Positions 36,179-45,501 of a stretch of 64,000 nt of DNA are shown one piece after another. The DNA comes from Pedobacter endophyticus (lineage in GTDB: Bacteria > Bacteroidota > Bacteroidia > Sphingobacteriales > Sphingobacteriaceae), in NCBI RefSeq assembly GCF_015679185.1, contig NZ_CP064939.1, positions 4,898,001 through 4,962,000 of the forward strand, read 5' to 3'. Every line of letters starts with the position of its first letter. Position 1 is the first letter of the stretch. Under the pieces are notes generated by a model. It had not been told where the DNA came from, made no database searches, and saw nothing but the letters and a program-made list of their open reading frames with translations. A program made the translations under genes and the position numbers.

Positions 36179-37423
36179 ATGAAAGTAAATTTTACAAGCG
36201 CTTTTGTAGCATTGGCATTGGCAACAACAATTGTTTCCTGCTCGAAAAAAAGTGATAATCCGGTATCAGAAAATCCGGGCAACTATATTTTAACGGTTAC
36301 TCCAGTTGCATCAACTGCGGTTGCCGATTATCTGTTAACCGCTAATAACCTTGAAAGTGGAACAATTTCTACCGCGGGTAACGGTGTTGAGCAAGATGGA
36401 ACGTATAGATATTATGTAACGCACAACAACAAGTTTTTTAGCATGTTGTATGGGCAGGGCAATCCGGGTGCGGTAACTACCTATAATATTTTAGGTGGTA
36501 AGCTGAACAAAATCTCGAATTTTCAAACGGAAACGGTTCAAACATTTGCGCCTGTAAACGATGATCTTTTGTTAGTAAAACTTCCGAGGACTATTAACGC
36601 AACTGGTGCTACAAATGCTACTTGGTATCAGGTAAATACAAACAGTCTCTTAATTGCTGCCAATGGAGCGCTTGATGCGATGGCGCCTGCTAATAACGGC
36701 GAAATTGCGCACTTTAGTTGGTTGCAACAAGTTGGAAACAAGGTTTTTGCGCCCTTCTTTTCTATTAAAAACGGCAGTTTCTGGACTGATCACCCAGATG
36801 AGGCTTGGATTGCAGTATACTCTTATCCGGGAATGCAATTGGAAAAAACGATTAAAGATAATAGAACGAGTTTTATTGGTAGATATTTCAGAAATGGTTT
36901 AGGCGTGGTAGAAAATGGTGATGTGTATGCGTTCTCTTCTTCGGTTGCTGTAAATGAGAATACAGAAACTGCGGTTGCAACTGACTCGAAACTTACTTCT
37001 ACGAAACCATCGGCTATTACCAGAATTAAAGCGAACACAACCGAATTTGATCAAAACTATTATTTCAACTTTGAAAATGCTTTACCGGGTTACTACATCA
37101 CTACTTGGATGTACATTGGCGGAAACAACTTTGTGGCTCACGTTCAGCCAAAATCTGCAAAAGGTGCGTATACCGACGGTACAGAACTGGCTATTGTGAA
37201 CGTGGTTGATAAATCGGTAAGAAAAGTAACCGGATTGCCAGCTGACATAAAAAGCATTACCTGGAACAATTACACGCCTAAAGATGGTAAAACAGCTTAT
37301 TTTGGTGTGAACCTAACCAGTGGCATTGGATACATTTACAAGGTGAATGCTGAAACAGCAACAGCAACTCAAGGTTTAAAGGTTGAGGGCGGTACAATAA
37401 CAGCAGTACAACATTTAGACTAA
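36179..37423 (+). CDS. DUF4374-family lipoprotein
   Basis: This 414-residue protein has a lipoprotein signal (ALALATTIVSC, Cys21) and a repeated beta-propeller-like body with GNYILTVTPVASTAVADYLLTA near the N-terminus, the pattern of DUF4374 proteins that follow TonB-dependent receptors in Bacteroidota iron loci. It is probably surface-anchored and may assist receptor loading. The gene begins 1 nt after the receptor stop, so co-expression is assured. A strong terminator lies about 55 nt downstream. Confidence 0.85.
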   Translation: MKVNFTSAFVALALATTIVSCSKKSDNPVSENPGNYILTVTPVASTAVADYLLTANNLESGTISTAGNGVEQDGTYRYYVTHNNKFFSMLYGQGNPGAVTTYNILGGKLNKISNFQTETVQTFAPVNDDLLLVKLPRTINATGATNATWYQVNTNSLLIAANGALDAMAPANNGEIAHFSWLQQVGNKVFAPFFSIKNGSFWTDHPDEAWIAVYSYPGMQLEKTIKDNRTSFIGRYFRNGLGVVENGDVYAFSSSVAVNENTETAVATDSKLTSTKPSAITRIKANTTEFDQNYYFNFENALPGYYITTWMYIGGNNFVAHVQPKSAKGAYTDGTELAIVNVVDKSVRKVTGLPADIKSITWNNYTPKDGKTAYFGVNLTSGIGYIYKVNAETATATQGLKVEGGTITAVQHLD

Positions 37424-37478
37424 AAACTATAGCCGCCGCTCAGAGCGATTCGGCTTGTCATTATAAACGCTTTCTTTT

Positions 37479-37513
37479 AGCAGTTGGGTTCCTTTCCCAG
37501 CTGCTTTTTTTTT
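37479..37513 (+). terminator. Intrinsic terminator of the iron-uptake operon
   Basis: A 10-bp stem AGCAGTTGGG/CCCAGCTGCT (one G-U pair) with a short loop is followed by nine T. Confidence 0.88.
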
Positions 37514-37518
37514 GCCCG

Positions 37519-37960
37519 GGTTCCGTCGGTTGAAACCGACGGCAATGAGAAAATTTCATTGCCGTTGACTTCAGTCAACGGTGAGTAGCCTGAGCTTTGT
37601 TGGCGTTCTGTGTTTCATCGCTTGGAGATCCTTCGTTGCACTCAGGATGACAAAGAGCCCGCTCCATTTGTCTTTCATTGCCGTTGACTTCAGTCAACGG
37701 TGAGTAGCATGACTAAGCCTGTGCTTTGTTGGCGTTCTGTGTTTCATCGCTTGGAGATCCTTCGTTCCACTCAGGATGACAGGGAGCCCGCTCCATTTGT
37801 ATTTCATTGCCGTTGACTTCAGTCAACGGTGAGTAGCATGATTAAGCCTGTGCTTTGTTGGCGTTCTGTGTTTCATCGCTTGGAGATCCTTCGTTGCTCT
37901 CAGGATGACAGGGAGCCCGCTCCATTTGTATTTCATTGCCGTTGACTTCAGTCAACGGTA
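37519..37960. repeat. REP-like palindrome array 1 (period about 129 bp)
   Basis: The palindrome CCGTTGACTTCAGTCAACGG, preceded by CATTG, recurs with units starting at 37557, 37676, 37805 and 37934. The sequence between the palindromes (GGCGTTCTGTGTTTCATCGC, then a GGAGATCCTTCG block) is also repeated nearly exactly, giving three tandem units of 119, 129 and 129 bp plus a partial fourth. A single palindrome of the second type, CCGTCGGTTGAAACCGACGG, lies at the left end in the opposite orientation. Confidence 0.85.
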
Positions 37961-37971
37961 AAAATGCATAA

Positions 37972-38010
37972 AAAATGCCCTTAACACTTAAGCTAAGGGC
38001 ATTTTAATTT
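37972..38010 (-). terminator. Bidirectional terminator hairpin
   Basis: A perfect 12-bp stem AAAATGCCCTTA/TAAGGGCATTTT with an AT-rich tail on each side lies 15 nt downstream (minus sense) of the barrel gene stop. Confidence 0.85.
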
Positions 38011-38024
38011 TAATTGATTTGGCT

Positions 38025-39722
38025 TTAAAACGAATAGGTTAATCCACCGAAAATATTGAAACCATTCACCTGATAATATAAGTAACGGCTATAATTGGTG
38101 TTTAAGATATTGTTTGCCTTTGCAAAAACCGAAAACTTGTTGTTAATTCTATAATCGGCACCAATGCCTAAATCAACAAAGCCTTTAACGGTTTCTATGC
38201 GTTCTATACTTGTGTTTGGCACAACATATTGCAGTGGATTAACAGGCTCAGCGATGTTTACTTTGGCCTTAACATCATCTTGAATTACAACAGCTGCATT
38301 AAAACTTAATTTTTTGTTGTAGGTATAAACGAAGTTTGAGCTTACCTTCAAGCCTGGTTTAAACCAGGTGTAAGTTTCCGAAGCAGGCTTCCAGTCATCG
38401 ATGTTCAATTTGCCTGTCCATTTTAACGCATCACTTACCTGAACCGAGATCTCGCCCTCTAAGCCTGTAAGTTTTGTTTTGCCGAAATCGTAAATCACAT
38501 CGAATTTATTAAAGTCAGTGTAATTATTGATAAACAATGGCATATCGTCGAACTGTTTTACGTAGAACCGAGCTTTGTAGCCAAATCCTGGTCCTCCGGT
38601 ACCTTTAATACCGGCGCTAAAACTTAATTTTTCGACCGTATTTTTTACAAGGATATTGCTGTTTAACCATGGGTTTTCGTCTGTAAAACCTTTTAAAGAG
38701 TTTCTGTTAACATCGCCTTTAACCTCTCCAAAAACCTGTAAATAATCTGGAATCAACGTGAAATCTGCGGTAACAGCCGGAAAAATTCTCGAGCTGCTAT
38801 ACGCACCAAACTCTTGTACAAAATTGATCCCCGCAGTAACTTTAGCACCCTTAACCTGCAAACGGATATACGGATTTAAACGAAGTAAATTATTGCCTAC
38901 ACTGGTTAGGGCGTCTTTAGTGTTACCAAATTCTGTTGAGGCTGCTAAGCCCAAATTGAGTGAGCTGATGCGCTTATTCAAATACCCGTTAAGTGAAAGA
39001 TAGCTTTCTTTTGCATCGAACTTATCGCCCCAAAGCGAGCCATTTGCCTTTAGTGCATAGCTCAGTTCGTCTTGATCTTCAGTGAAGTTTTTAACCAGCT
39101 CTCCTTCAAGTTCAACAAAAGTTAACGCCTGTTTTTGTGGATTGGGGTTTAACGTTGGGTTTGCGTTATCGATACCATAAAAGTAGGTGCCATTTCGCTC
39201 AATGTTAACGCGACCACTCACCGTGTTTTCTTCTAAAATGCTTCTGCCGAAAACACTTAACTCCTGGTGGCTGCTATTTTGCTTATTTAGTTTTCCCTCC
39301 TGGCTAAAATGCTTAAAGTAACCACCAACCTGCAATCCTTCATCTTTTCCGGTGTTAAAATAGGCTTCGCCTAATAAAGTGGCTTGAGAACCAAAGGCGC
39401 CTTTTACATAATTATTAATTAAAATGCTTTCTTTCTCGTCTGCTACCGCCTGGGCCTGTAGCTTTTGGATATCGCTGTTTAATTCCAGCTTTTTATCGGT
39501 AATGCTGTAGTTCAACTTAGCTTTGTAAGTTTTTACATCATCCAAATTCGGACTTCTCCTTAACTTCACAGCTTCTGCCAAAATCGGTTTATAAGGCCGA
39601 ACAACCTCAATTTCTTCGTTAACCGCGGCTTTTTCCTCTGTTTTTTTGTCTTGCGCCTGAACCGAAGATAATCCAGCAGCTAATAAAAATAGTGTACTGT
39701 ATATATATTTAATCGACTTCAT
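38025..39722 (-). CDS. TonB-receptor-like outer-membrane barrel without a clear plug
   Basis: This 565-residue protein has a signal peptide (to ...SSVQAQ), then EEIEVVRPYKPILAEAVKLRR, a motif seen near the start of a conserved Bacteroidota family, and then a long beta-barrel region ending YYQVNGFNIFGGLTYSF with the terminal aromatic residue needed for barrel insertion. The usual plug motifs are absent, and the protein is shorter than TonB receptors. It lies 4 nt after a 1010-residue TPR gene on the same strand, so the pair probably acts together at the outer membrane. Function is unknown. Confidence 0.78.
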   Translation of the reverse strand: MKSIKYIYSTLFLLAAGLSSVQAQDKKTEEKAAVNEEIEVVRPYKPILAEAVKLRRSPNLDDVKTYKAKLNYSITDKKLELNSDIQKLQAQAVADEKESILINNYVKGAFGSQATLLGEAYFNTGKDEGLQVGGYFKHFSQEGKLNKQNSSHQELSVFGRSILEENTVSGRVNIERNGTYFYGIDNANPTLNPNPQKQALTFVELEGELVKNFTEDQDELSYALKANGSLWGDKFDAKESYLSLNGYLNKRISSLNLGLAASTEFGNTKDALTSVGNNLLRLNPYIRLQVKGAKVTAGINFVQEFGAYSSSRIFPAVTADFTLIPDYLQVFGEVKGDVNRNSLKGFTDENPWLNSNILVKNTVEKLSFSAGIKGTGGPGFGYKARFYVKQFDDMPLFINNYTDFNKFDVIYDFGKTKLTGLEGEISVQVSDALKWTGKLNIDDWKPASETYTWFKPGLKVSSNFVYTYNKKLSFNAAVVIQDDVKAKVNIAEPVNPLQYVVPNTSIERIETVKGFVDLGIGADYRINNKFSVFAKANNILNTNYSRYLYYQVNGFNIFGGLTYSF

Positions 39723-39726
39723 AATT

Positions 39727-42700
39727 CTACTTCTTCTGGTTTAGTTTTTCTAGTTTTTCTTTGGCAGTTGGGATAATGTCATCCTTGCCTTCGTAATTAT
39801 CAATGATGCTGAGAAGTGTACTTTTTGCCTGCAAATTATCTTTTAGGGCTACATAGTTATCTGATAGCAAAATAAACGCTTTCGCTACCCAATAATCGTA
39901 AGAAGCCATGTTGTTAATCAAATCGAAACAAGTTTTTGATGATGTTTTGTAATCGCCCTTGTTGTATTCAATTAAGGCCAAATTGTATTTAGCTTCGGCC
40001 GCCGCAATGGTTTTGGTCTTCGCTACCACGTTTTTGAACTCAGTAGTTGCCGTTGTGGTATCGCCTTTTAACAAGTAAGCCTTGCCCGCAAATAAGCCTG
40101 AGCTATTTTTCTCTTCTTCCGATGCTTTCTCAGATTCCTTGGTCAATTGCGCATACTTTAACATATCATCGGGCATGTTCAACGCAGTATATGCCTTTAA
40201 TAAATTGTTGATGGCGAAGCTGTAATGCGATTTATAATCGGTTGTTGTTTCTAATCTTTTCAGGTAAACAATTGCTTCGTTGTATTTCTTTTGATTTAAG
40301 AATAATTGCGAAATACTCACCAACGAGCGCTCCGTATAATCACTCGTCCAGTCGTTTAAGATAAACTCATAATCCGGTATAGCCTCATCTGGGCGACCCA
40401 TTTTAACCAACGATTCTGCCCGGATAAATTTGGCTTCCTTTTCGTGATTTGCCTTCGGAAATTTATCAAAATAAGCATTAACAGCTTGGAAAGCTCCTTC
40501 GGCGTCACCTTTTAAATAAAGGTTGTTGGCTGCGGCGAAAACGATATTATCTTGTTCGTTATCAGAATAATTTCCTAGTGGAGTGGTGTTGGCATAGGCA
40601 ATAAACCCGTTGGCGTCGCCACGATCGACATAAATATTCTTGATCGATTCCATCGCTTGTTTAGCCTCGTCGGTAGTTGGATAGTCGCGAATTACTTTTT
40701 TAAACGATTCCAATGCCGGATCAGCCTGATTTTGATTGTATTGAACCAAACCGATGGTAACCAGTGCTTTAGGTACATAACTGCTGCGTGGATATTTTGC
40801 GGTTAAATCAACCAAATCCGATTTTGATTTATCAAAATCACCCTTGCTGAAATAAGTATAAGCGGTTTCAAAGCCGGCATCATCGGCATAATTCGAATTC
40901 GGGAACTTCGACAGCAGACTTTGCATCGTCGCGATCTTTGCATCATATTGCGTTTCCAAACCCTGAATCATCCCTTTTTGAAAGGTTGCATAATCTTCTG
41001 ACGAGGTGTGTCGGCTGATGATTTTATTATAGTTGGCCATCGCCTGACCATAACTTTTGTTTACAAAATACGAATCGGCAAGGCGAATAGTGGCATCATC
41101 AATCGTTTTTTGGTCTTTATCGTTTCCATCTAAAAATTTCTCAAAGTAGTTGGCTGCTTTGCTATACTTTTCATCTTCGAAAGCTGCATAAGCCAACGCA
41201 TAGTTTGCAAAGTTGTAAACACCAGTTTTATCGGCATCGGGCATCCGCAGAAACTTTTCGAAAGTGCTCACGGCCTCGCCAAATTTACGAAGCTCGTACA
41301 TCGATTCGGCCTTCCAATAGGTGTTTAATGCATGGATCTCGTTATCTTCAGGATATTTGTCCGATCTTAAGAACATCGACAACGCATTGGGGAACGCCCG
41401 TTCGTTATAAAACTCTAAACCTCGGAAATAGGTTACCTTTTGATAGGCCTCTCTCGCTTCCAGTGTTTTATCGGTAATCGGCTCCAGAATATCAACCGCC
41501 GCCTGATAGTTTTTGGTGGTTAATAAAACCTCACCGAGCAAAGTTTTGGCTTCGTTGGTTTTCCGCGATTTCGGGAAGGCTTTTAAAAATCCTTGCGTAG
41601 CATCTAAAGCTTGTTGGTGGAAGTCGAGCTCGTAGCTTAACTTCGCGTAGCTTAACCAGGCTTCTTCTTGTATAGCCTTATCAAAATCTAAACGCGATGC
41701 CCTAAAAAACGCACTTTGGGCCTTTTGCTTATTGCCCAACTCGATAAAATCCTTACCTAAAGTGTGCATACCGTTTTGAAGATAAATATCGTCGGTATTC
41801 AGTTTCTCGAGCACTGCTACAGATTCCTTGTATTTTTTGTTTTGGTAGAGCGAATAGCCGTACTGGTAAATAAACAAATTGTTTTTAGTCTCACTTTTAT
41901 CTTTTGCGTAAAATTCAGCGAAATACTTTTCTGCATTTTTAAATTCCGATTTTGCGAAGTATGATGCGGCAACCAAGCTCAACATTTCTGGCTCAAACTG
42001 CTGTTTCGTTTTCTGGATAGATTCCAAAGCATAGCTAATCACATCGTCGTAGCGCTCATCTAAATAGTACATCGAAGTAATATAATATGGATAACTCGCT
42101 TCGTAAGTAGGAGAACCTTTCAGTTTTTCGAAATTGGCTAATGCCGTTTTGTACTCTTTGTTTAAGTAGTTGATGTAAGCAAAATAATAGGTAGCGCTTT
42201 CTTGAAAGTCGCCTTTTTCTTTTTTAACCGTTTCAAATAAAGGTTCTGCTTTTTCATAATCCTGTAATTCGAAATAAGCATAGCCTTGTTTAAACTGATA
42301 TTCGTTACGTTGTTTTCCGGAAAGGGTAGAAGGGTCGGTTTTCTCGAACCATTCTAATGCCTTTTTATAGTTTTTCTGGCCAAAATAGGTTTTTCCTACG
42401 TAAAAGTAGGCCAGTTTAGTGTTCGGATTTAAAGGGTAATCGCGAATAAAAGCCTGAAAGAGACTTTCGGCGTCGCTGTTTGTTAACTCAAGCGCACAAA
42501 CGGCAGCATAGAACTTTGCATTTTCCTTTAATAATGTTAATTCGGCGTTGCTCTCTGTTTGGGTCGAGGGCTTATTGCGTTGTTGCTCAACGAGTTTAAA
42601 CTGTTGTGCTGCTGCCGTATATTTTTCCTTTTCTAATAATTCTAAGCCAGTTTGGTAGTTTTTGTTGAGGTTTTGCACTGCGCTAACCTGCGCATAAGTG

Positions 42701-42759
42701 GTAAAACTTCCTGCCAATAATAGCGGAACTAATAAGTATTTTTTCTGCATCGGTTTCAA
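39727..42759 (-). CDS. Large periplasmic tetratricopeptide-repeat protein
   Basis: This 1010-residue protein has a signal peptide (MKPMQKKYLLVPLLLAGSFTTYAQ; a start at the second Met is possible) and about twenty TPR units along nearly its whole length (for example TKLAYFYVGKTYFGQKNYKKALEWFEK and YNKGDYKTSSKTCFDLI). TPR arrays scaffold protein complexes. It is tightly linked to the downstream barrel gene. The combination suggests an outer-membrane assembly or transport module; that is inferred from the pairing only. Confidence 0.88.
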   Translation of the reverse strand: MKPMQKKYLLVPLLLAGSFTTYAQVSAVQNLNKNYQTGLELLEKEKYTAAAQQFKLVEQQRNKPSTQTESNAELTLLKENAKFYAAVCALELTNSDAESLFQAFIRDYPLNPNTKLAYFYVGKTYFGQKNYKKALEWFEKTDPSTLSGKQRNEYQFKQGYAYFELQDYEKAEPLFETVKKEKGDFQESATYYFAYINYLNKEYKTALANFEKLKGSPTYEASYPYYITSMYYLDERYDDVISYALESIQKTKQQFEPEMLSLVAASYFAKSEFKNAEKYFAEFYAKDKSETKNNLFIYQYGYSLYQNKKYKESVAVLEKLNTDDIYLQNGMHTLGKDFIELGNKQKAQSAFFRASRLDFDKAIQEEAWLSYAKLSYELDFHQQALDATQGFLKAFPKSRKTNEAKTLLGEVLLTTKNYQAAVDILEPITDKTLEAREAYQKVTYFRGLEFYNERAFPNALSMFLRSDKYPEDNEIHALNTYWKAESMYELRKFGEAVSTFEKFLRMPDADKTGVYNFANYALAYAAFEDEKYSKAANYFEKFLDGNDKDQKTIDDATIRLADSYFVNKSYGQAMANYNKIISRHTSSEDYATFQKGMIQGLETQYDAKIATMQSLLSKFPNSNYADDAGFETAYTYFSKGDFDKSKSDLVDLTAKYPRSSYVPKALVTIGLVQYNQNQADPALESFKKVIRDYPTTDEAKQAMESIKNIYVDRGDANGFIAYANTTPLGNYSDNEQDNIVFAAANNLYLKGDAEGAFQAVNAYFDKFPKANHEKEAKFIRAESLVKMGRPDEAIPDYEFILNDWTSDYTERSLVSISQLFLNQKKYNEAIVYLKRLETTTDYKSHYSFAINNLLKAYTALNMPDDMLKYAQLTKESEKASEEEKNSSGLFAGKAYLLKGDTTTATTEFKNVVAKTKTIAAAEAKYNLALIEYNKGDYKTSSKTCFDLINNMASYDYWVAKAFILLSDNYVALKDNLQAKSTLLSIIDNYEGKDDIIPTAKEKLEKLNQKK

Positions 42760-43118
42760 ATATGGTTGGTACGAAATTAAAAATAGTAACCATGTTTATC
42801 AACAGAAGTAATTAACATCTGTTAATAACACCATTAAACGAATGGTTTTTTGAATTGGTATGGAAGGTTATACGATTGTGGAAAAAAGGGTCAATGATTC
42901 ATTTGTTCACTGGTTCGTCGGGTTATAATAATAACCGTTTAAACTGGTTAATTGTTGAATTGCCCGATTGTTGTATCGCTTTAACCAATGAAACAATTAT
43001 CGATAATCAAAATGCTAGTCATCGGATGAATATAGCAAACGGGCCAGGTATTCATCCGATGACGAAATAATGAACTAACCAGAAATTAACTAATGAACTA
43101 GTGAAACCAATGAACAGT
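42760..43118. other. Gene-free region with a hairpin repeat
   Basis: No gene is seen. It contains the GTCATCGGATGAATA hairpin at 43016-43063 and AT-rich sequence with repeated AATGAAC/AACTAATGAACT fragments. A 71-codon frame (42855-43070, plus) covers the hairpin and is not called. Confidence 0.5.
43016..43063. repeat. GTCATCGGATGAATA inverted repeat, copy 2
   Basis: A perfect 15-bp inverted repeat, GTCATCGGATGAATA at 43018-43032 and its complement at 43049-43063. It shares the GTCATCGGATG core with 14088-14137. Confidence 0.7.
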
Positions 43119-44048
43119 TTACCCCTGACTTGCCAGTAAATACAGCACCGCCATCCTGATGGCTACGCCGTTTTCTACCTGCTCCAAAATGATCGATTGT
43201 TTGCTGTCGGCTACATCGCTGGTAATTTCAACTCCGCGGTTTATAGGGCCTGGGTGCATGACCACAATTTCTTTGTCGAGGTTATCAAGAATTTGTTTAT
43301 TCAGGCCGTACATCATGGCGTACTCCCTCAATGACGGGAAGTATTTTATATCTTGACGCTCCAGTTGAATACGGAGCATATTGGCCACATCGCACCAATT
43401 TAATGCTTTGATTAAGTTGTGCTCTACTTTTACACCAAGTTGATGAATATGCTTTGGAATCAGCGTTGTCGGTCCGCAAACCATCACTTCAGCACCTAAT
43501 TGTTGCAGACAGAGAATATTCGAAATGGCGACCCTGGAGTGTAGAATATCGCCCACAATTACTACTTTTTTTCCAGCTACGTCACCCAGTTTCTGGCGGA
43601 TGGAGAAAGCATCTAACAATGCCTGCGTAGGGTGTTCGTGGGCACCATCGCCGGCATTTACAATTTGTGCCTTTACGTGCTTACTTAAAAATTGACCTGC
43701 ACCTGCATAGGGGTGGCGCATGACCACCATATCCACTTTCATTGATAAGATGTTGTTTACCGTATCAATCAGTGTTTCGCCCTTGCTTACCGAAGAGGAA
43801 GAAGCTGCAAAGTTTACAACATCGGCAGAAAGCCTTTTTTCTGCAAGCTCAAAAGAGAGTTTTGTTCTGGTAGAATTCTCGAAAAAGATATTGGCAATAG
43901 TAATATCGCGGAGTGACGGCACCTTTTTGATGGGCCTGTTAATCACTTCCTTAAAATTATCTGCAGTTTCGAAAATTAATTCAATATCATTCCGGTTAAT
44001 ATCTTTAATGCCTAAAAGATGTCGGGTTGATAGTTTTTCTGCTGCCAT
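43119..44048 (-). CDS. pyrB: Aspartate carbamoyltransferase catalytic subunit
   Basis: This 309-residue enzyme has the carbamoyl-phosphate-binding FFENSTRTKLSFELA (S59-T60-R61-T62), a HPTQALLD motif and a HPGPINRGVEI motif. It condenses carbamoyl phosphate with aspartate in the first committed step of pyrimidine synthesis. The start is 3 nt after the pyrR stop, so the two form an operon; PyrR regulates this pathway in many bacteria. No regulatory PyrI subunit gene is adjacent. Confidence 0.95.
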   Translation of the reverse strand: MAAEKLSTRHLLGIKDINRNDIELIFETADNFKEVINRPIKKVPSLRDITIANIFFENSTRTKLSFELAEKRLSADVVNFAASSSSVSKGETLIDTVNNILSMKVDMVVMRHPYAGAGQFLSKHVKAQIVNAGDGAHEHPTQALLDAFSIRQKLGDVAGKKVVIVGDILHSRVAISNILCLQQLGAEVMVCGPTTLIPKHIHQLGVKVEHNLIKALNWCDVANMLRIQLERQDIKYFPSLREYAMMYGLNKQILDNLDKEIVVMHPGPINRGVEITSDVADSKQSIILEQVENGVAIRMAVLYLLASQG

Positions 44049-44051
44049 TTC

Positions 44052-44600
44052 TTATTTATTGTTTTCGGATAATAAAATCACTTTATCTTCATCCCCTTCG
44101 CTTGCCCAGGTAACCTTAACCTGCTGAGAATTTAAACTGTCTACATGCTGGCCTATATAATCGGGCTCAATAGGTAGGTGCCTGCTGTATCGGCGGTCGA
44201 TTAAAACCAACAACTCAACCTTTTCAGGTCGTCCGTAGGCCAGTAACGCGTCAAGAGCAGCCCTAATTGTTCTTCCCGTCCAGAGTACATCATCAATAAG
44301 CACCACTTTTTTGCCTTCAATGATGAAGTCGATAGAATTGCTGCTTGCTGTCAGCGGACTTTCCTTTCTTCTAAAATCGTCGCGATAAAAGGTGATATCG
44401 AGGTTGCCCTTTAAAATTTGTTTGGTATTTAATATCGTTCCAAGTTCCTGGTGGATGCGATCGGCCAAAAAGATTCCACGCGGCTGAACACCAATTAAAA
44501 CTGTATTTGCAAAATCGTCGTGGTTTTCAATTAATTGATGGCAAAGCCTCTTAATTGTAATTTGAATTTTTTGTCCGTCAAGAAGTGTTTTCTTTTGCAT
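44052..44600 (-). CDS. pyrR: PyrR bifunctional pyr operon regulator / uracil phosphoribosyltransferase
   Basis: The ATG at 44600 gives a 182-residue protein starting MQKKTLLDGQKIQITI. A TTG at 44618 would add six residues, but it overlaps the -7 box at 44616-44623, so the mRNA would start downstream of it. The PRPP-binding motif VLIDDVLWTGRTIRAALDAL and the IGVQPRGIFLADRI segment are typical of PyrR. It binds pyr leader RNA in Firmicutes; its role in Bacteroidota is less clear. It is the first gene of pyrR-pyrB. Confidence 0.93.
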   Translation of the reverse strand: MQKKTLLDGQKIQITIKRLCHQLIENHDDFANTVLIGVQPRGIFLADRIHQELGTILNTKQILKGNLDITFYRDDFRRKESPLTASSNSIDFIIEGKKVVLIDDVLWTGRTIRAALDALLAYGRPEKVELLVLIDRRYSRHLPIEPDYIGQHVDSLNSQQVKVTWASEGDEDKVILLSENNK

Positions 44601-44615
44601 TGAAGAAGGATTGGG

Positions 44616-44623
44616 CAAATATA
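44616..44623 (-). promoter_or_regulatory. Candidate -7 box of pyrR-pyrB
   Basis: On the minus strand TATATTTG matches TAnnTTTG and lies 15 nt before the ATG at 44600. It decides against the upstream TTG start. Confidence 0.55.
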
Positions 44624-44670
44624 TAAAAATGTTTTAAGGTTGGAAAGCTACGGTTAAAATTAGATGGTAG

Positions 44671-45435
44671 TTAAGCCCAGATATCGTTTTCTGACGTGAG
44701 AATAATTGGTTTATCGCCCGTAATCAAAATTGTGTGCTCGTGCTGTGCAACATACCCGCCTTTGTTTCCAGTAAGTGTCCAGCCATCGTTCTCAGTTTCG
44801 GCAATACTTGATGCCGTCGAGATAAAAGTTTCAACAGCCACGGTTGTGTTTTTTCTAAACCTGTCGTGGTTAAATCTATCGTAAAAATTGGCAATCTCGT
44901 GGGGCAGCTCATGTAGGCTTCTTCCAACCCCATGCCCGGTTAAGTTCTTAATTACGCGGAAACCAGATTTTTTTGCCTCTGTTTCAATCAGTCGGCCAAT
45001 CTCGGCTATCCGAACGCCGCCCTTGATATTGTTGATGGCTTTCTTCAGGATCTCTTTCGATGCATTTACCAATATGTTGTGTTTGTTTATATCTTCGCCC
45101 AACACAAACGAACCTCCATTGTCTGACCAGAAGCCATTTAACTCGGCCGACACATCAACATTTACCAAATCGCCTTCTTTTAAGATCTTTGTTTCATTCG
45201 GAACACCGTGCGCAATCTCGTTGTTAACGCTGATGCAAGTCCAACCTGGGAAATTGTAGGTTAAACGAGGGGCAGATTTTGCGCCAAGATCTTGCAGTAT
45301 TCCTCCGCCAAAATCGTCAAGTTGCTTAGTCGATATTCCTGGTTTTGCAAAGTTGCGCATTTCCTTTAAGGTATAGGCTACAGCGCTACTCACGGTTTGC
45401 ATGCCGATTAATTCTTCTTCTGTAGTGATTGACAT
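44671..45435 (-). CDS. map: Methionine aminopeptidase, type I
   Basis: This 254-residue cytoplasmic enzyme removes the N-terminal Met from nascent proteins. The metal ligands and the substrate His are visible: H76 in AHGVPNE, D94 in VNVDVSAEL, D105 in GFWSDNGG, H168 in GHGVG, E202 in VAVETF, and E233 in AQHEHT. The usual T(I)EP motif before E202 is replaced by VAVET, so it belongs to a divergent subgroup. The length is normal. It may be a second paralogue in the genome rather than the housekeeping copy. The gene is divergent from the DCC gene across a 66-nt gap. Confidence 0.9.
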   Translation of the reverse strand: MSITTEEELIGMQTVSSAVAYTLKEMRNFAKPGISTKQLDDFGGGILQDLGAKSAPRLTYNFPGWTCISVNNEIAHGVPNETKILKEGDLVNVDVSAELNGFWSDNGGSFVLGEDINKHNILVNASKEILKKAINNIKGGVRIAEIGRLIETEAKKSGFRVIKNLTGHGVGRSLHELPHEIANFYDRFNHDRFRKNTTVAVETFISTASSIAETENDGWTLTGNKGGYVAQHEHTILITGDKPIILTSENDIWA

Positions 45436-45501
45436 AGATTCAAATTTTAATGCGAAGATAGAGATTTACATATTAATTAATAAATTACGTACTTTAGGAG
45501 C

